From assembly GCA_946403075.1 (NCBI GenBank), contig CAMIYN010000022.1, forward strand, positions 1 through 35,539: 35,539 bases of DNA. The letters run 5' to 3'. Shown here piece after piece: positions 8,775 to 16,944 of the stretch. Under the pieces are notes generated by a model. That model ran no database searches and was not told where the DNA came from. It saw only the letters and a program-made list of their open reading frames with translations. Every line of letters begins with the position of its first letter. Within the stretch, counting starts at the first letter, position 1. The DNA comes from an uncultured Lachnospiraceae bacterium. GTDB taxonomy: Bacteria; Bacillota; Clostridia; Lachnospirales; Lachnospiraceae. Made by a program: the position numbers and the translations under genes.

Positions 8775-10690
8775 ATAAATATTTTTTTTAGTAAAACTCT
8801 ATAGTCTCCATCTCTCTTTGTGATTTTTAATTTATCACAAGTATCAAGTATGTATAGAGCATATTTCCTTGATGTATTAAATAAATCCCTGGTTTCAGCA
8901 AGAGTTATTTTCTTATTTTTATCAAGTAAAACATATATTTTTTCAAGTGCCTTATTGAAACTATCTATATGCATAAAAATTTTATCATCAATTTTTATTA
9001 ATTTTTTATTTTTAACCAAATCATTTAGGACAAGCCTTGCAGTTTTTTTATCTTTAAATTTTTGTAAAGCTTCATCAACTTCCATTACTTCAATATCAAA
9101 ATCTCTATATATTTTTTCTATATCATTAGATATTTTTTTGTTTTCATCAAAGACTCCACTACTTATACCATATTTTTTTATCATCCCATCTCTATACTCA
9201 ATGACTTTTTTTACTATTAATTCATCTAATATAAAATCAACTAATTCTTTATCAATTTTATTTGAAGCAACAATTTTATTTTTTAATTCCTCTCTATTTA
9301 TTCCAAAAACAATTTTATTTTCCAAATAAAAATCATCCAAAATTTTTATTATGCTCTTTTCTAATTTATCAAATAATAATTTTGTAATATAATAATCATT
9401 TCCTATTTTTAATATCTTGTTTTCATTTAGTAAGAGAGTTAAATTTTTTATTACTTCGTCTCTTGTTATATGCAGTCTAATAGATATATTGTTAATATTA
9501 AAAAATTCTTCATTATAATAAAAAATAAAACTTTCAATTTGTTCCTTCACATTTGAATTTTCTAACTTTTTTAAATAACTTATTAATTTTTCATCTCTTC
9601 TCTTATGTTTCTTGGGTAAAACATCTAACACTCTTCCACCTGCCATACTCTCAACAGGTGATAAAAATCTCAAAATAAATAAATCATCTTTTTTTATAGC
9701 AATTTCTTTTTCAAATTTTAACTGTGCAAAAGCATTCTCCTTACACCCCACTTCATCACAGTCAAGTAAAATCACTTTACACTCTGTTTGTTTTGATGCA
9801 AAATTTATATGCACTCTATCATTATTTTTTATTTTTTTATTTGTTGTGTCAAATAATTTTAATTTTACATCAATAGATTTAGTCAATATTATAGAATCTT
9901 TTACACAGATAATATCTCCTCTATCTATCATCTCTTTTTTTACATTTGATAAATTAATTGCAACTCTCTGCCCTGCTGATACTTCTTTTACTGTTTCAGT
10001 ATGAGATTGAAGATTTCTAACTTTTACATCTATGCAGCTTGGATATATAGTGAGTAAATCATCTGTTTTTATTGAACCCTCAACTAAAGTCCCCGTAATA
10101 ATTGTTCCAAAACCTTCCATAGTAAAAACTCTATCTATAAATAGTCTTGTTAATTCTACATCATTTTTTTTGCAAGCTACAGTCTTTGATATTTTAATTA
10201 TTAAATTTTTTAATTCAGCAATATTTTGTCCTGTATATGCTGATACCTGTATTCTCTCTGCACTCTCAAAAAATGATCCCTTTACTAATCTATTTACATC
10301 TTCGTTTAAACATTCAAATGGCAATTTATTTTCCAAATCAGCTTTTGTAAATACAATGATTCCTGATTTAATATTTAACATTTTTAGTATTTCAAAATGC
10401 TCTATTGTTTGAGGTTTAATCCCTTCATCCATTGAAATTATTAAAAGTGCCACATCAATACCCAAAACACCTGCAAGCATATTCTTTACAAATTTTTCGT
10501 GCCCTGGCACATCTATTATTCCTATTCTCAAATCTTCATCATTACTGAGATTTGCAAATCCCAACTCAATAGTTATCCCTCTTTTTTTTTCTTCTTTTAA
10601 CCTATCTGTATCAATCCCAGTTAATGCTTTAATCAAACTTGTTTTTCCGTGGTCTACATGCCCTGCTGTTCCTATAATTACATTTTTCAT
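8771..10690 (-). CDS. selB: Selenocysteine-specific elongation factor SelB
   Basis: EF-Tu-like GTPase that carries Sec-tRNA to the ribosome at UGA codons marked by a SECIS hairpin. The 639-residue protein has G1 GHVDHGKT at 10-17, G3 DVPGH at 60-64 and TKAD at 115-118. Beta-barrel domains follow (to about 350), then a long C-terminal part expected to form winged helices that bind SECIS RNA. Length is normal. It follows selA by 24 nt in the same reading frame, and a CAGAGG site precedes the ATG. It ends in UGA within an ATGA overlap with the methyltransferase gene. It is co-transcribed with tRNA-Sec and selA. Confidence 0.97.
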   Translation of the reverse strand: MKNVIIGTAGHVDHGKTSLIKALTGIDTDRLKEEKKRGITIELGFANLSNDEDLRIGIIDVPGHEKFVKNMLAGVLGIDVALLIISMDEGIKPQTIEHFEILKMLNIKSGIIVFTKADLENKLPFECLNEDVNRLVKGSFFESAERIQVSAYTGQNIAELKNLIIKISKTVACKKNDVELTRLFIDRVFTMEGFGTIITGTLVEGSIKTDDLLTIYPSCIDVKVRNLQSHTETVKEVSAGQRVAINLSNVKKEMIDRGDIICVKDSIILTKSIDVKLKLFDTTNKKIKNNDRVHINFASKQTECKVILLDCDEVGCKENAFAQLKFEKEIAIKKDDLFILRFLSPVESMAGGRVLDVLPKKHKRRDEKLISYLKKLENSNVKEQIESFIFYYNEEFFNINNISIRLHITRDEVIKNLTLLLNENKILKIGNDYYITKLLFDKLEKSIIKILDDFYLENKIVFGINREELKNKIVASNKIDKELVDFILDELIVKKVIEYRDGMIKKYGISSGVFDENKKISNDIEKIYRDFDIEVMEVDEALQKFKDKKTARLVLNDLVKNKKLIKIDDKIFMHIDSFNKALEKIYVLLDKNKKITLAETRDLFNTSRKYALYILDTCDKLKITKRDGDYRVLLKKIFI

Positions 10691-10714
10691 AAAAACCTCT
10701 GAATTTTTAAAATA

Positions 10715-12097
10715 TCAATCTAAAAAAGCATCTATTATATACTTCATATCATCATCCAACAAACATCTAACATCAATTAAAAGTTTATTTTTTGAAATCC
10801 TTGTAATTATAGGAGGATTATTGTTTCTCAATTTTTTTTCTAAATCTTCTATTGGATAATCAGTTTCTACACTGACAGCACATCCTTTTAGTATAACGAG
10901 AGGAGCGGCACCCCCTCCTACTTGGTCATCACAAGCTTCTATTTGAAAATTTAATTTATTATTTACTTTTTTAAGCTCATCACAAAGTTTAATTGCAATA
11001 TTATTTAATTCATCAAATGACTTATTTAGCATTTTAAGAATCGGTATATTTTCTTTTGCTTTTTTAATATCATAGTATTCATAAAGTGTAGCATAGAGTG
11101 CAGCAATAGTCATTTTGTCAACTCTCAATATTCTCGCAAGAGGATTTTTTTTCATTTTATCAATATAAATTTTTTTACCTACAATTATACCTGCTTGAGG
11201 TCCTCCCAATAATTTATCTCCACTAAACATCAACACATCAACATCTTCTTTTATAATTTCTGGTATAGTTGGTTCGTCTATTCCTATATCTTTCAAATCA
11301 ACAAAAAGCCCACTACCCAAATCATAAATCACAGGAATATTATTAGCTTTACCAAGCTTTACCAAATCACCCAAATCTACTGATTCTACAAATCCCAAAA
11401 CTCTATAATTACTAGTATGAACTTTTAGGAGTGCAGAAGTAGTCTCAGTATTAATGGCATTTTTATAATCACTAATTTTTGTTTTATTTGTAGTGCCAAC
11501 TTCATACAATTTGGCTCCACTCTCTTCCATTACTTCTGGGATTCTAAATGAACCACCTATCTCTATCAACTCGCCTCTTGAAATAATCACATCTCTACCT
11601 TTTGCAATAGTTGATAGAGTAATCATAGTTGCGGCAGCATTATTGTTTACTACCATACAACTCTCGGCTCCTGTTATATCACAAATAATTTTTTCTATGT
11701 GTTCTAACCTTAAACCTCTCTCACCTTTTTCGATATTATATTCAACATTGGCATAATTCCCTGCTACTAAATTTATCGCATCAATTGCACTTTTTGATAA
11801 TATTGCCCTACCAAAATTGGTATGCAAAGTTGTCCCCGTTGCATTAATGACTTTTCTTAGAGTTTTATTTTTATTATTTTCAAGTAAGTTTTTTATATCA
11901 TTAATTATATTTTTTTTATCTACCTTATATGACACTCCATTTAAAATATCATTTCGTATATTGTCAAGTACAACTCTAATTGCAGACACAACCACCGTAT
12001 GTGGATAAACATTCTCCAATTCATTCACTTCTTTTTCCAATAAAATTTCATTTACTTGTGGAATACTTCTAAGTTTTTTATCAAAATTTTTTTCCAT
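10715..12097 (-). CDS. selA: L-seryl-tRNA(Sec) selenium transferase SelA
   Basis: PLP enzyme that converts Ser-tRNA(Sec) to Sec-tRNA(Sec) using selenophosphate; bacterial SelA works as a decamer. The PLP lysine lies in DVLMFSGDKLLGGPQAGI (about residue 295), with NATGTTLHTNFGRA near residue 86 and YDLGSGLF near 258. I chose the ATG at 12097; an in-frame GTG two codons upstream is possible, and a stop lies further upstream. No ribosome site is close to the ATG; the nearest purine run (AGGGAGAT) is about 25 nt or more upstream. The gene lies 68 nt after the tRNA-Sec gene and ends with UGA. Confidence 0.97.
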   Translation of the reverse strand: MEKNFDKKLRSIPQVNEILLEKEVNELENVYPHTVVVSAIRVVLDNIRNDILNGVSYKVDKKNIINDIKNLLENNKNKTLRKVINATGTTLHTNFGRAILSKSAIDAINLVAGNYANVEYNIEKGERGLRLEHIEKIICDITGAESCMVVNNNAAATMITLSTIAKGRDVIISRGELIEIGGSFRIPEVMEESGAKLYEVGTTNKTKISDYKNAINTETTSALLKVHTSNYRVLGFVESVDLGDLVKLGKANNIPVIYDLGSGLFVDLKDIGIDEPTIPEIIKEDVDVLMFSGDKLLGGPQAGIIVGKKIYIDKMKKNPLARILRVDKMTIAALYATLYEYYDIKKAKENIPILKMLNKSFDELNNIAIKLCDELKKVNNKLNFQIEACDDQVGGGAAPLVILKGCAVSVETDYPIEDLEKKLRNNNPPIITRISKNKLLIDVRCLLDDDMKYIIDAFLD

Positions 12098-12165
12098 ATT
12101 CACAAAAATAATTATTCTTAATAATTATATCTCCCTATATAATTTACAAAACACTATATAAAAAA

Positions 12166-12255
12166 CGGAGACGATGGGAATCGAACCCATTTAGGAGTTA
12201 TCCCCCTACATCGGTTTTGAAGACCGTGAGACGCACCAGCTATCCTTCTATCTCC
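12166..12255 (-). tRNA. selC: tRNA-Sec (anticodon TCA)
   Basis: A 90-nt selenocysteine tRNA. The anticodon loop CTTCAAA gives anticodon TCA. There is a long variable arm (stem TAGGGG/CTCCTA with one G-U). The T arm is ATGGG-TTCGATT-CCCAT, and the discriminator base is G with no encoded CCA; six T follow. The acceptor begins GGAGAT against GTCTCC, but base A7 has no partner and fits best as a bulge, with G8-C pairing beyond it. The D stem has a similar unpaired A (GATAGC against GCGTC) and the anticodon stem has an A-A mismatch at its outer end. Located directly before selA, from the promoter at 12270-12298. Confidence 0.95.
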
Positions 12256-12269
12256 AATAAATTAAAACT

Positions 12270-12298
12270 ATTATAACACAATTTTTATTATAGGACAA
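12270..12298 (-). promoter_or_regulatory. Promoter of the tRNA-Sec/selA/selB operon
   Basis: Minus strand: -35 TTGTCC (12293-12298), 17-nt spacer, perfect -10 TATAAT (12270-12275). The predicted start is about 8 nt before the tRNA 5' end, leaving a very short 5' extension for RNase P to remove. Confidence 0.75.
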
Positions 12299-12417
12299 AT
12301 TAATTATAATGAAATATCTAAAAATCAAATAATTTATTTAAGACTTCCCATAGACCTTCACTATACAAGTTTTTTCAAAATAGAATTTTTAAAATAAATA
12401 TTATTAGAAATTGACAT

Positions 12418-12468
12418 AAAAAATAGTCCTTAAATCAGTGATTTTTAAAATACTAATTTTTGGACTAT
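12418..12468 (-). terminator. Terminator of arcC
   Basis: Outer arms ATAGTCC/GGACTAT (12462-12468 with 12423-12429) enclose a second small palindrome, AAATCA-TGATTT. On the minus strand the outer stem is followed by five T. It lies 30 nt after the carbamate kinase stop and separates it from tRNA-Sec. The region between it and the selC promoter (12299-12417) shows nothing recognisable. Confidence 0.6.
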
Positions 12469-12497
12469 CTATATATTATTTCATTTTTTAATAAAAA

Positions 12498-13427
12498 CTA
12501 TAAATGAATTTTTGTTCCACTCTCGCCCTTTAATGCCATAGCTGCATTCTCCAAGCTTGCAATTATTGCTTCACCACCATTACTTGCAAAAGACATACAA
12601 GCTTTTACTTTTGGAAGCATTGAACCCGGGGCGAATTGACCTTCTTCACAATATTTTTCTGCTTCACTTATAGTCATTTCTTCTAAATTCTTTTGGTCAG
12701 GTTTTCCAAAATTAATAGAAACTCTATCAACAGCAGTCAAAATAATTAAAGTATCTGCTTTTATTAATTCTGCTAATTTTGCAGATGCAAAATCTTTATC
12801 TATAACTGCTGGTGTTCCAATCAACATCCCATTTTTTCTTATAACAGGAATTCCTCCACCACCAACCGTAATCACAATACTTCCATTATCTACCAAAGTA
12901 TTTACCATATCTTTTTCTATTACATCTATAGGTTTTGGACTTGGCACAACCTGTCTATAACCTCTGCCAGAGTCTTCTATCATTGTATATCCTTTTTCTT
13001 TTGCAATTCTATCTGCTGTCTCTTTATCATAAAAAGCACCTATTGGTTTAGTTGGATTTTTAAATGCATCATCAAATTCATCAACCAAAACTTGAGTGAC
13101 AATAGTCGCAACATTTTTTTTAATTTTTCTCTTTGATAATTCATTTCCTATACTATTTTGTAAATGGTAGCCAATATAACCTTGACTCATTGCACCACAT
13201 TCTGGAAATGGCATATCTGATTTTATTGCCTTTGCTTCTGCTGCAGTAGACATACCAAGATTTATCATTCCAACTTGTGGTCCATTTCCATGTGCAATTA
13301 TAACTTGATTACCTGCTTCTATCAAATCAACAATTGGAATTGCTGTATTTTTAACTAATTCTAATTGTTCATATGCAGTATTGCCAAGTGCATTTCCACC
13401 CAATGCTATTACAATTTTTCTTCCCAT
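12498..13427 (-). CDS. arcC: Carbamate kinase
   Basis: Transfers phosphate between carbamoyl phosphate and ADP, giving ATP, carbonate and ammonia; it is the energy-yielding last step of arginine, agmatine, allantoin or purine fermentation. The 309-residue amino-acid-kinase fold is complete: GGNALGN at about 9-15, AHGNGPQVG at about 45-53, and GGGGIPV and KDFASAKLAELI further on. AGGAG precedes the ATG. It is a single gene with its own promoter (13477-13505) and terminator. No arginine deiminase or carbamoyltransferase gene is nearby, so the pathway that feeds it cannot be told from this window. Confidence 0.96.
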   Translation of the reverse strand: MGRKIVIALGGNALGNTAYEQLELVKNTAIPIVDLIEAGNQVIIAHGNGPQVGMINLGMSTAAEAKAIKSDMPFPECGAMSQGYIGYHLQNSIGNELSKRKIKKNVATIVTQVLVDEFDDAFKNPTKPIGAFYDKETADRIAKEKGYTMIEDSGRGYRQVVPSPKPIDVIEKDMVNTLVDNGSIVITVGGGGIPVIRKNGMLIGTPAVIDKDFASAKLAELIKADTLIILTAVDRVSINFGKPDQKNLEEMTISEAEKYCEEGQFAPGSMLPKVKACMSFASNGGEAIIASLENAAMALKGESGTKIHL

Positions 13428-13476
13428 AATTTTCTCCTAATCTAAAAAATTTTTATAAAATCAAAATAATTTTTAT

Positions 13477-13505
13477 ATTATACATTTATTTTATTTTATT
13501 TTCAA
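13477..13505 (-). promoter_or_regulatory. Promoter of arcC
   Basis: Minus strand: -35 TTGAAA (13500-13505), 17-nt AT-only-like spacer, -10 TATAAT (13477-13482). It lies between the HD-domain gene stop (13517) and the arcC start. Confidence 0.75.
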
Positions 13506-13516
13506 GCAATAAATTT

Positions 13517-14104
13517 TTACACAGCATAAATACTTAAAAGTTTTCTAAGTTCCTCTTCCGTTCCTTTCATTGCATCAAGAGTTTTTGATAAGACTTCATC
13601 AAGTTCTAACTTCATATATTTCTCTGCACCATTTTTTATAACCTCTCTATCGCAACCTGCAGCAAATTTTTTATCTTTAAATTTCTTTTTTAAACTACTG
13701 AGTTCCATATCAGTACAGCTTTTACTTGGTCTCATTTTTATAGCAGCAAAAATAATACCTGTAAGTTCATCCACAGTATATAATATTTTTTCCATATCTT
13801 TACTTGGTTCTACACAAGAACTTATCCCATAAGCATGGCTTCTCACTGAATTTATAAAATCGTCATCATAACCTTCATTTTTCAATATCTCTATGCACTT
13901 TTTGCAATGTTCATTTGGAAACATCTCAAAATCAATATCATGCATAAGTCCCACTGTCTTCCAGTATTCAATTTCTTCTTCGCTTAATCCCATATCTTTT
14001 GCAAACCAACCAAGCACAAGCCCTACTGTTAAGCTATGCTCTATATGGAAATGCTCTTTATTATATTTTTTTAATACTTCTATTGATTCAATAAAATTTT
14101 TCAT
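13517..14104 (-). CDS. HD-domain hydrolase family protein
   Basis: A 195-residue cytosolic protein of the HDIG-type metal-dependent phosphohydrolase superfamily. The metal-binding order is visible: His in EHSLTVGLV (about 23), the HD pair in GLMHDIDFE (about 53-54), further His in NEHCKKC and RSHAYG, and a final Asp in YTVDELTGIIFAA (about 112). Relatives act on nucleotides or phosphate esters, but the substrate of this subfamily is not known to me. A GAGGT site precedes the ATG. It follows the Na/Pi symporter gene by 12 nt in the operon mrp, symporter, HD protein. No terminator is seen after it. Confidence 0.85.
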   Translation of the reverse strand: MKNFIESIEVLKKYNKEHFHIEHSLTVGLVLGWFAKDMGLSEEEIEYWKTVGLMHDIDFEMFPNEHCKKCIEILKNEGYDDDFINSVRSHAYGISSCVEPSKDMEKILYTVDELTGIIFAAIKMRPSKSCTDMELSSLKKKFKDKKFAAGCDREVIKNGAEKYMKLELDEVLSKTLDAMKGTEEELRKLLSIYAV

Positions 14105-14116
14105 TTTTTACCTCTA

Positions 14117-15805
14117 CTATATCTCATACACCCCATTTAATTCATTCTCTACATAGTCAGCAATATTATTTGCATGGTCTGCTATTCTCTCAAAATTTCC
14201 TATGGTGTCAAGATAAGCAATACCTGCGATAGTTTCGCTCTCTCCGTTTGAAATCCTTTTAGTCTGTATTTTTTTATCTCTCTCTTCTACATCATCAACT
14301 TGTTGTTCTATAAATCTTGCTTTTGTTATCAACTCTCTACTTTTTTCTTCTACACAGTGTATTGCATTTTCTACTGCATTTAGGACTAAGTTTGCGATAT
14401 ATTTTAATTCCTCTTTTGAATCTTTTGAAAAATCCACATCTTCTTTTAATAACTGCTCTGCATTTTCTGATATATTTTCACAATGGTCACCAATTCTTTC
14501 TATATCACTACACATACTTATCATTTGCTCAACTTCAAAATGTTCTTTATTGTCAAGTGATAAATTATTTATTTTTACTAAATAACTTGTGAGAACTCTA
14601 TTTGTAATATTAATTTCTCTCTCATGAGATCTAACTGCTTCTATCAAATCTTCATCTCTCTTTTCACATATCAAATCAATTACTCTCTCCAAATTCTTTT
14701 TTGTGTATTTTGCAAAATATATTATCTCTTTCCTAACAGTTGATAGGGCAACTGATGGCTGTTCCAATATTCTCTCATCAAGTATACTATGTGTTTTTTC
14801 AGATAGTGATAACTTTTGTATATCATCACTATTATCTGGTATAACTCTTTTTGTAACAAAAACTATAAAATCAGTTATTGGATAGAGCATAATTGTATTT
14901 ACCAAATTAAAACTTGTATGGAATATTGATATTTCAACACTTGATATCGGCATCATCAAAAATTCTTTTATATATCCAAAACTCACAAGCATTAATATTA
15001 AAAATATTATTGTTCCAAATAGATTAAATAATAAATGTAATAATGCTGTCCTTTTTGCATTTTTATTTGCATTTGTCGATGATAGTATTGCTGTAAAACA
15101 AGTTCCTATATTTTGCCCCATTGTGATATAAAAAGCAGCAACTCTTGTGACAGAACCATTTATTGCAAGCATCTGTAATATTGAGACTGATGCCGCAGAA
15201 CTCTGTAAAAAAAATGTAACTAATGCACCAACTACTATGCCAAGTAATGGGTTAAGTCCAAATATCAAAAAAGCATCCTTAAATATAGGAAGTGAAGAAT
15301 AAGGTGATACCCCTTCTTGCATATAGGATAATCCTATAAACAATAATCCTATCCCTATAAATATTGATGCTTTTGTTTTTCTCCTTGATTTTTTTGAAAA
15401 AATATTTATGAGAGCAGAAACTCCCAAAATCACTGGGGCAAAAAAAGTTGGGCTCAAAAATTTAATTGTACTTCCAAATTGAGATAAAGATACGAGCCAA
15501 GCAGTAAATGTAGTCCCTATATTTGCCCCCATTATGACACCAACTGCTTGATTTAAAGTCATAAGTTCTGCATTTACAAACCCCACAATCATTACAGTAG
15601 TAGCAGCAGAACTATTTATGAGGACAGTAAGTAGTGCTCCAAAAACTATTCCCATAAATTTATTAGAAGTTATAATTTTAATTATATTCTTTAATCTATT
15701 TCCTGCAAGGACTTGCATATTTTCACTCATTATATGCATCCCAAACAGGAACATTCCTATTCCACCTACAAATCTAAAAATATTTTGAATATCACTAATA
15801 CCCAT
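14117..15805 (-). CDS. Na+/phosphate cotransporter with PhoU-like domain
   Basis: A 562-residue inner-membrane transporter of the NptA/YjbB family. The first 330 residues hold about eight to ten membrane segments with the duplicated signature: GVIMGANIGTTFTAWLVS at about 88-105 and MGQNIGTCFTAILSS at about 228-242, each preceded by a QSSAA or NSSAA motif. The last 200 residues are helical, charged and PhoU-like. Bacterial relatives move phosphate, sometimes as exporters; direction is not readable here. It lies 12 nt downstream of the Mrp ATPase gene and 12 nt upstream of the HD-protein gene, in one transcription unit. Confidence 0.9.
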   Translation of the reverse strand: MGISDIQNIFRFVGGIGMFLFGMHIMSENMQVLAGNRLKNIIKIITSNKFMGIVFGALLTVLINSSAATTVMIVGFVNAELMTLNQAVGVIMGANIGTTFTAWLVSLSQFGSTIKFLSPTFFAPVILGVSALINIFSKKSRRKTKASIFIGIGLLFIGLSYMQEGVSPYSSLPIFKDAFLIFGLNPLLGIVVGALVTFFLQSSAASVSILQMLAINGSVTRVAAFYITMGQNIGTCFTAILSSTNANKNAKRTALLHLLFNLFGTIIFLILMLVSFGYIKEFLMMPISSVEISIFHTSFNLVNTIMLYPITDFIVFVTKRVIPDNSDDIQKLSLSEKTHSILDERILEQPSVALSTVRKEIIYFAKYTKKNLERVIDLICEKRDEDLIEAVRSHEREINITNRVLTSYLVKINNLSLDNKEHFEVEQMISMCSDIERIGDHCENISENAEQLLKEDVDFSKDSKEELKYIANLVLNAVENAIHCVEEKSRELITKARFIEQQVDDVEERDKKIQTKRISNGESETIAGIAYLDTIGNFERIADHANNIADYVENELNGVYEI

Positions 15806-15817
15806 TTAAAACATACC

Positions 15818-16648
15818 TTATATTAATTTTTTTAAACTTTCAACTGCTTCATCTAATTCAGGAATATTTATATCTTCTACTCGACCACTATCTATTTTTT
15901 TCATATTTTCTTCTTTTATAGGTAATTTTGCTAAAACTTTGGTATTGTATTTATTTGCTATTTCTTCTATATTACTATTTCCAAAAATTCTAATTTGAGT
16001 TTTACAATTAGGACATTCTACATAAGACATATTTTCAATTAAGCCAAGTATTTCTATATCCATTTTTTTTGCCATATTGATAGATTTTTCTACAATCATA
16101 TTTACCAAACTCTGTGGAGATGAAACTATTATTACTCCGTCTATAGGGAGCATTTGATAAGCGGTGAGAGGCACATCTCCTGTCCCTGGTGGCATATCTA
16201 CAAATAAAAAATCCAAATCACCCCAGTTTACATCTGTATAAAATTGTTGTAAAACACCTGATAATAAGGAACCTCTATATATTATAGGATCATTTTCACT
16301 TGCCAATAAAAAATTTGATGATACTATTTTTACACCCAAGCTACTTATTTTGGGCTTCATAAGTTCTCCTTCAACTTCTATATTATTACTATTTATTCCA
16401 AAATCTCTTGGGATAGATGGCCCCAAAATATCAGCATCAAGAATTCCACATTTATATCCTTTTTTTTGTAAAGTGGATGCTAAAATCGATGTGACAAAAG
16501 ATTTACCTACTCCACCTTTTCCACTTGATATTCCTATAATTTTTTTGATTTTTGTAGCTGTATTTGGAATTAATTTTTTTATCACATTTTCTCTACTTGA
16601 ACAATTTGCACTGCAATTATCACAATTATGGCTACACTCTTCACTCAT
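15818..16648 (-). CDS. mrp: Mrp/NBP35-family iron-sulfur carrier ATPase
   Basis: P-loop ATPase (276 residues) that binds and passes Fe-S clusters to apoproteins. A cysteine-rich N-terminus (Cys5, 9, 12, 16) precedes the deviant Walker A SSGKGGVGKS at 41-50. Switch DADILGPSIP is at 71-80, VDMPPGTGD at 150-158, and the cluster-binding CPNC lies at 212-215 in MSYVECPNC. AAGGAG precedes the ATG by 10 nt. It is the first gene of a three-gene unit with the phosphate transporter and HD protein, and is divergent from the lysR gene. No convincing promoter was found in the 70 nt upstream before the repeats. Confidence 0.93.
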   Translation of the reverse strand: MSEECSHNCDNCSANCSSRENVIKKLIPNTATKIKKIIGISSGKGGVGKSFVTSILASTLQKKGYKCGILDADILGPSIPRDFGINSNNIEVEGELMKPKISSLGVKIVSSNFLLASENDPIIYRGSLLSGVLQQFYTDVNWGDLDFLFVDMPPGTGDVPLTAYQMLPIDGVIIVSSPQSLVNMIVEKSINMAKKMDIEILGLIENMSYVECPNCKTQIRIFGNSNIEEIANKYNTKVLAKLPIKEENMKKIDSGRVEDINIPELDEAVESLKKLI

Positions 16649-16721
16649 AATTTAATACTCCTTTCCATTATATAATTATTAATATAAAAATTTATTAAAA
16701 AAAATATCTATTGTTGTATAT

Positions 16722-16823
16722 AGGGCTCCCAAAGGTTCGCCCCTACAAACACCTACGACTAACTCTACCATCTTGAAACGGGCTCGCGATGCTTCACCCC
16801 TACGGTTTATCTTTCACCCCTAC
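16722..16823 (-). repeat. Second, inverted copy of the GTAGGGG repeat
   Basis: On the minus strand, GTAGGGGYGAA cores start at 16823, 16803 and 16746. They are followed by GCGAGCCCG, a GAGTTAGTCGTAG block and GGGAGCCCT. Spacings of 20 and 57 bp match those in the array at 62-349 (21 and 58-61). The patch is G/C-rich in an AT-rich intergenic region between mrp and lysR. The remainder of this 296-bp region holds the lysR promoter and ribosome site. Confidence 0.8.
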
Positions 16824-16877
16824 ATTAATTATACTTAAATTTGATATTTTTGTAAACATTTATTTATTAAATCGCAA

Positions 16878-16906
16878 TTGATAAAATTAATTGTATATGT
16901 TAATAT
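16878..16906 (+). promoter_or_regulatory. Promoter of the lysR gene
   Basis: -35 TTGATA (16878-16883), 17-nt spacer, -10 TAATAT (16901-16906). The predicted start is near 16913, with TGGAGG before the ATG at 16945. Confidence 0.6.
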
Positions 16907-16944
16907 TTTATTAACTAACTTATTACTTTTGGAGGCATAAATTT

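Noticed and set aside
8820-9329. Plus-strand 169-codon open frame opposite selB
   Set aside because: Low-complexity Leu/Ser/Phe translation typical of the strand opposite an AT-rich gene; no ribosome site; selB is clearly the real gene. The same applies to other plus-strand frames opposite leuS, selB, ftsH and secA.
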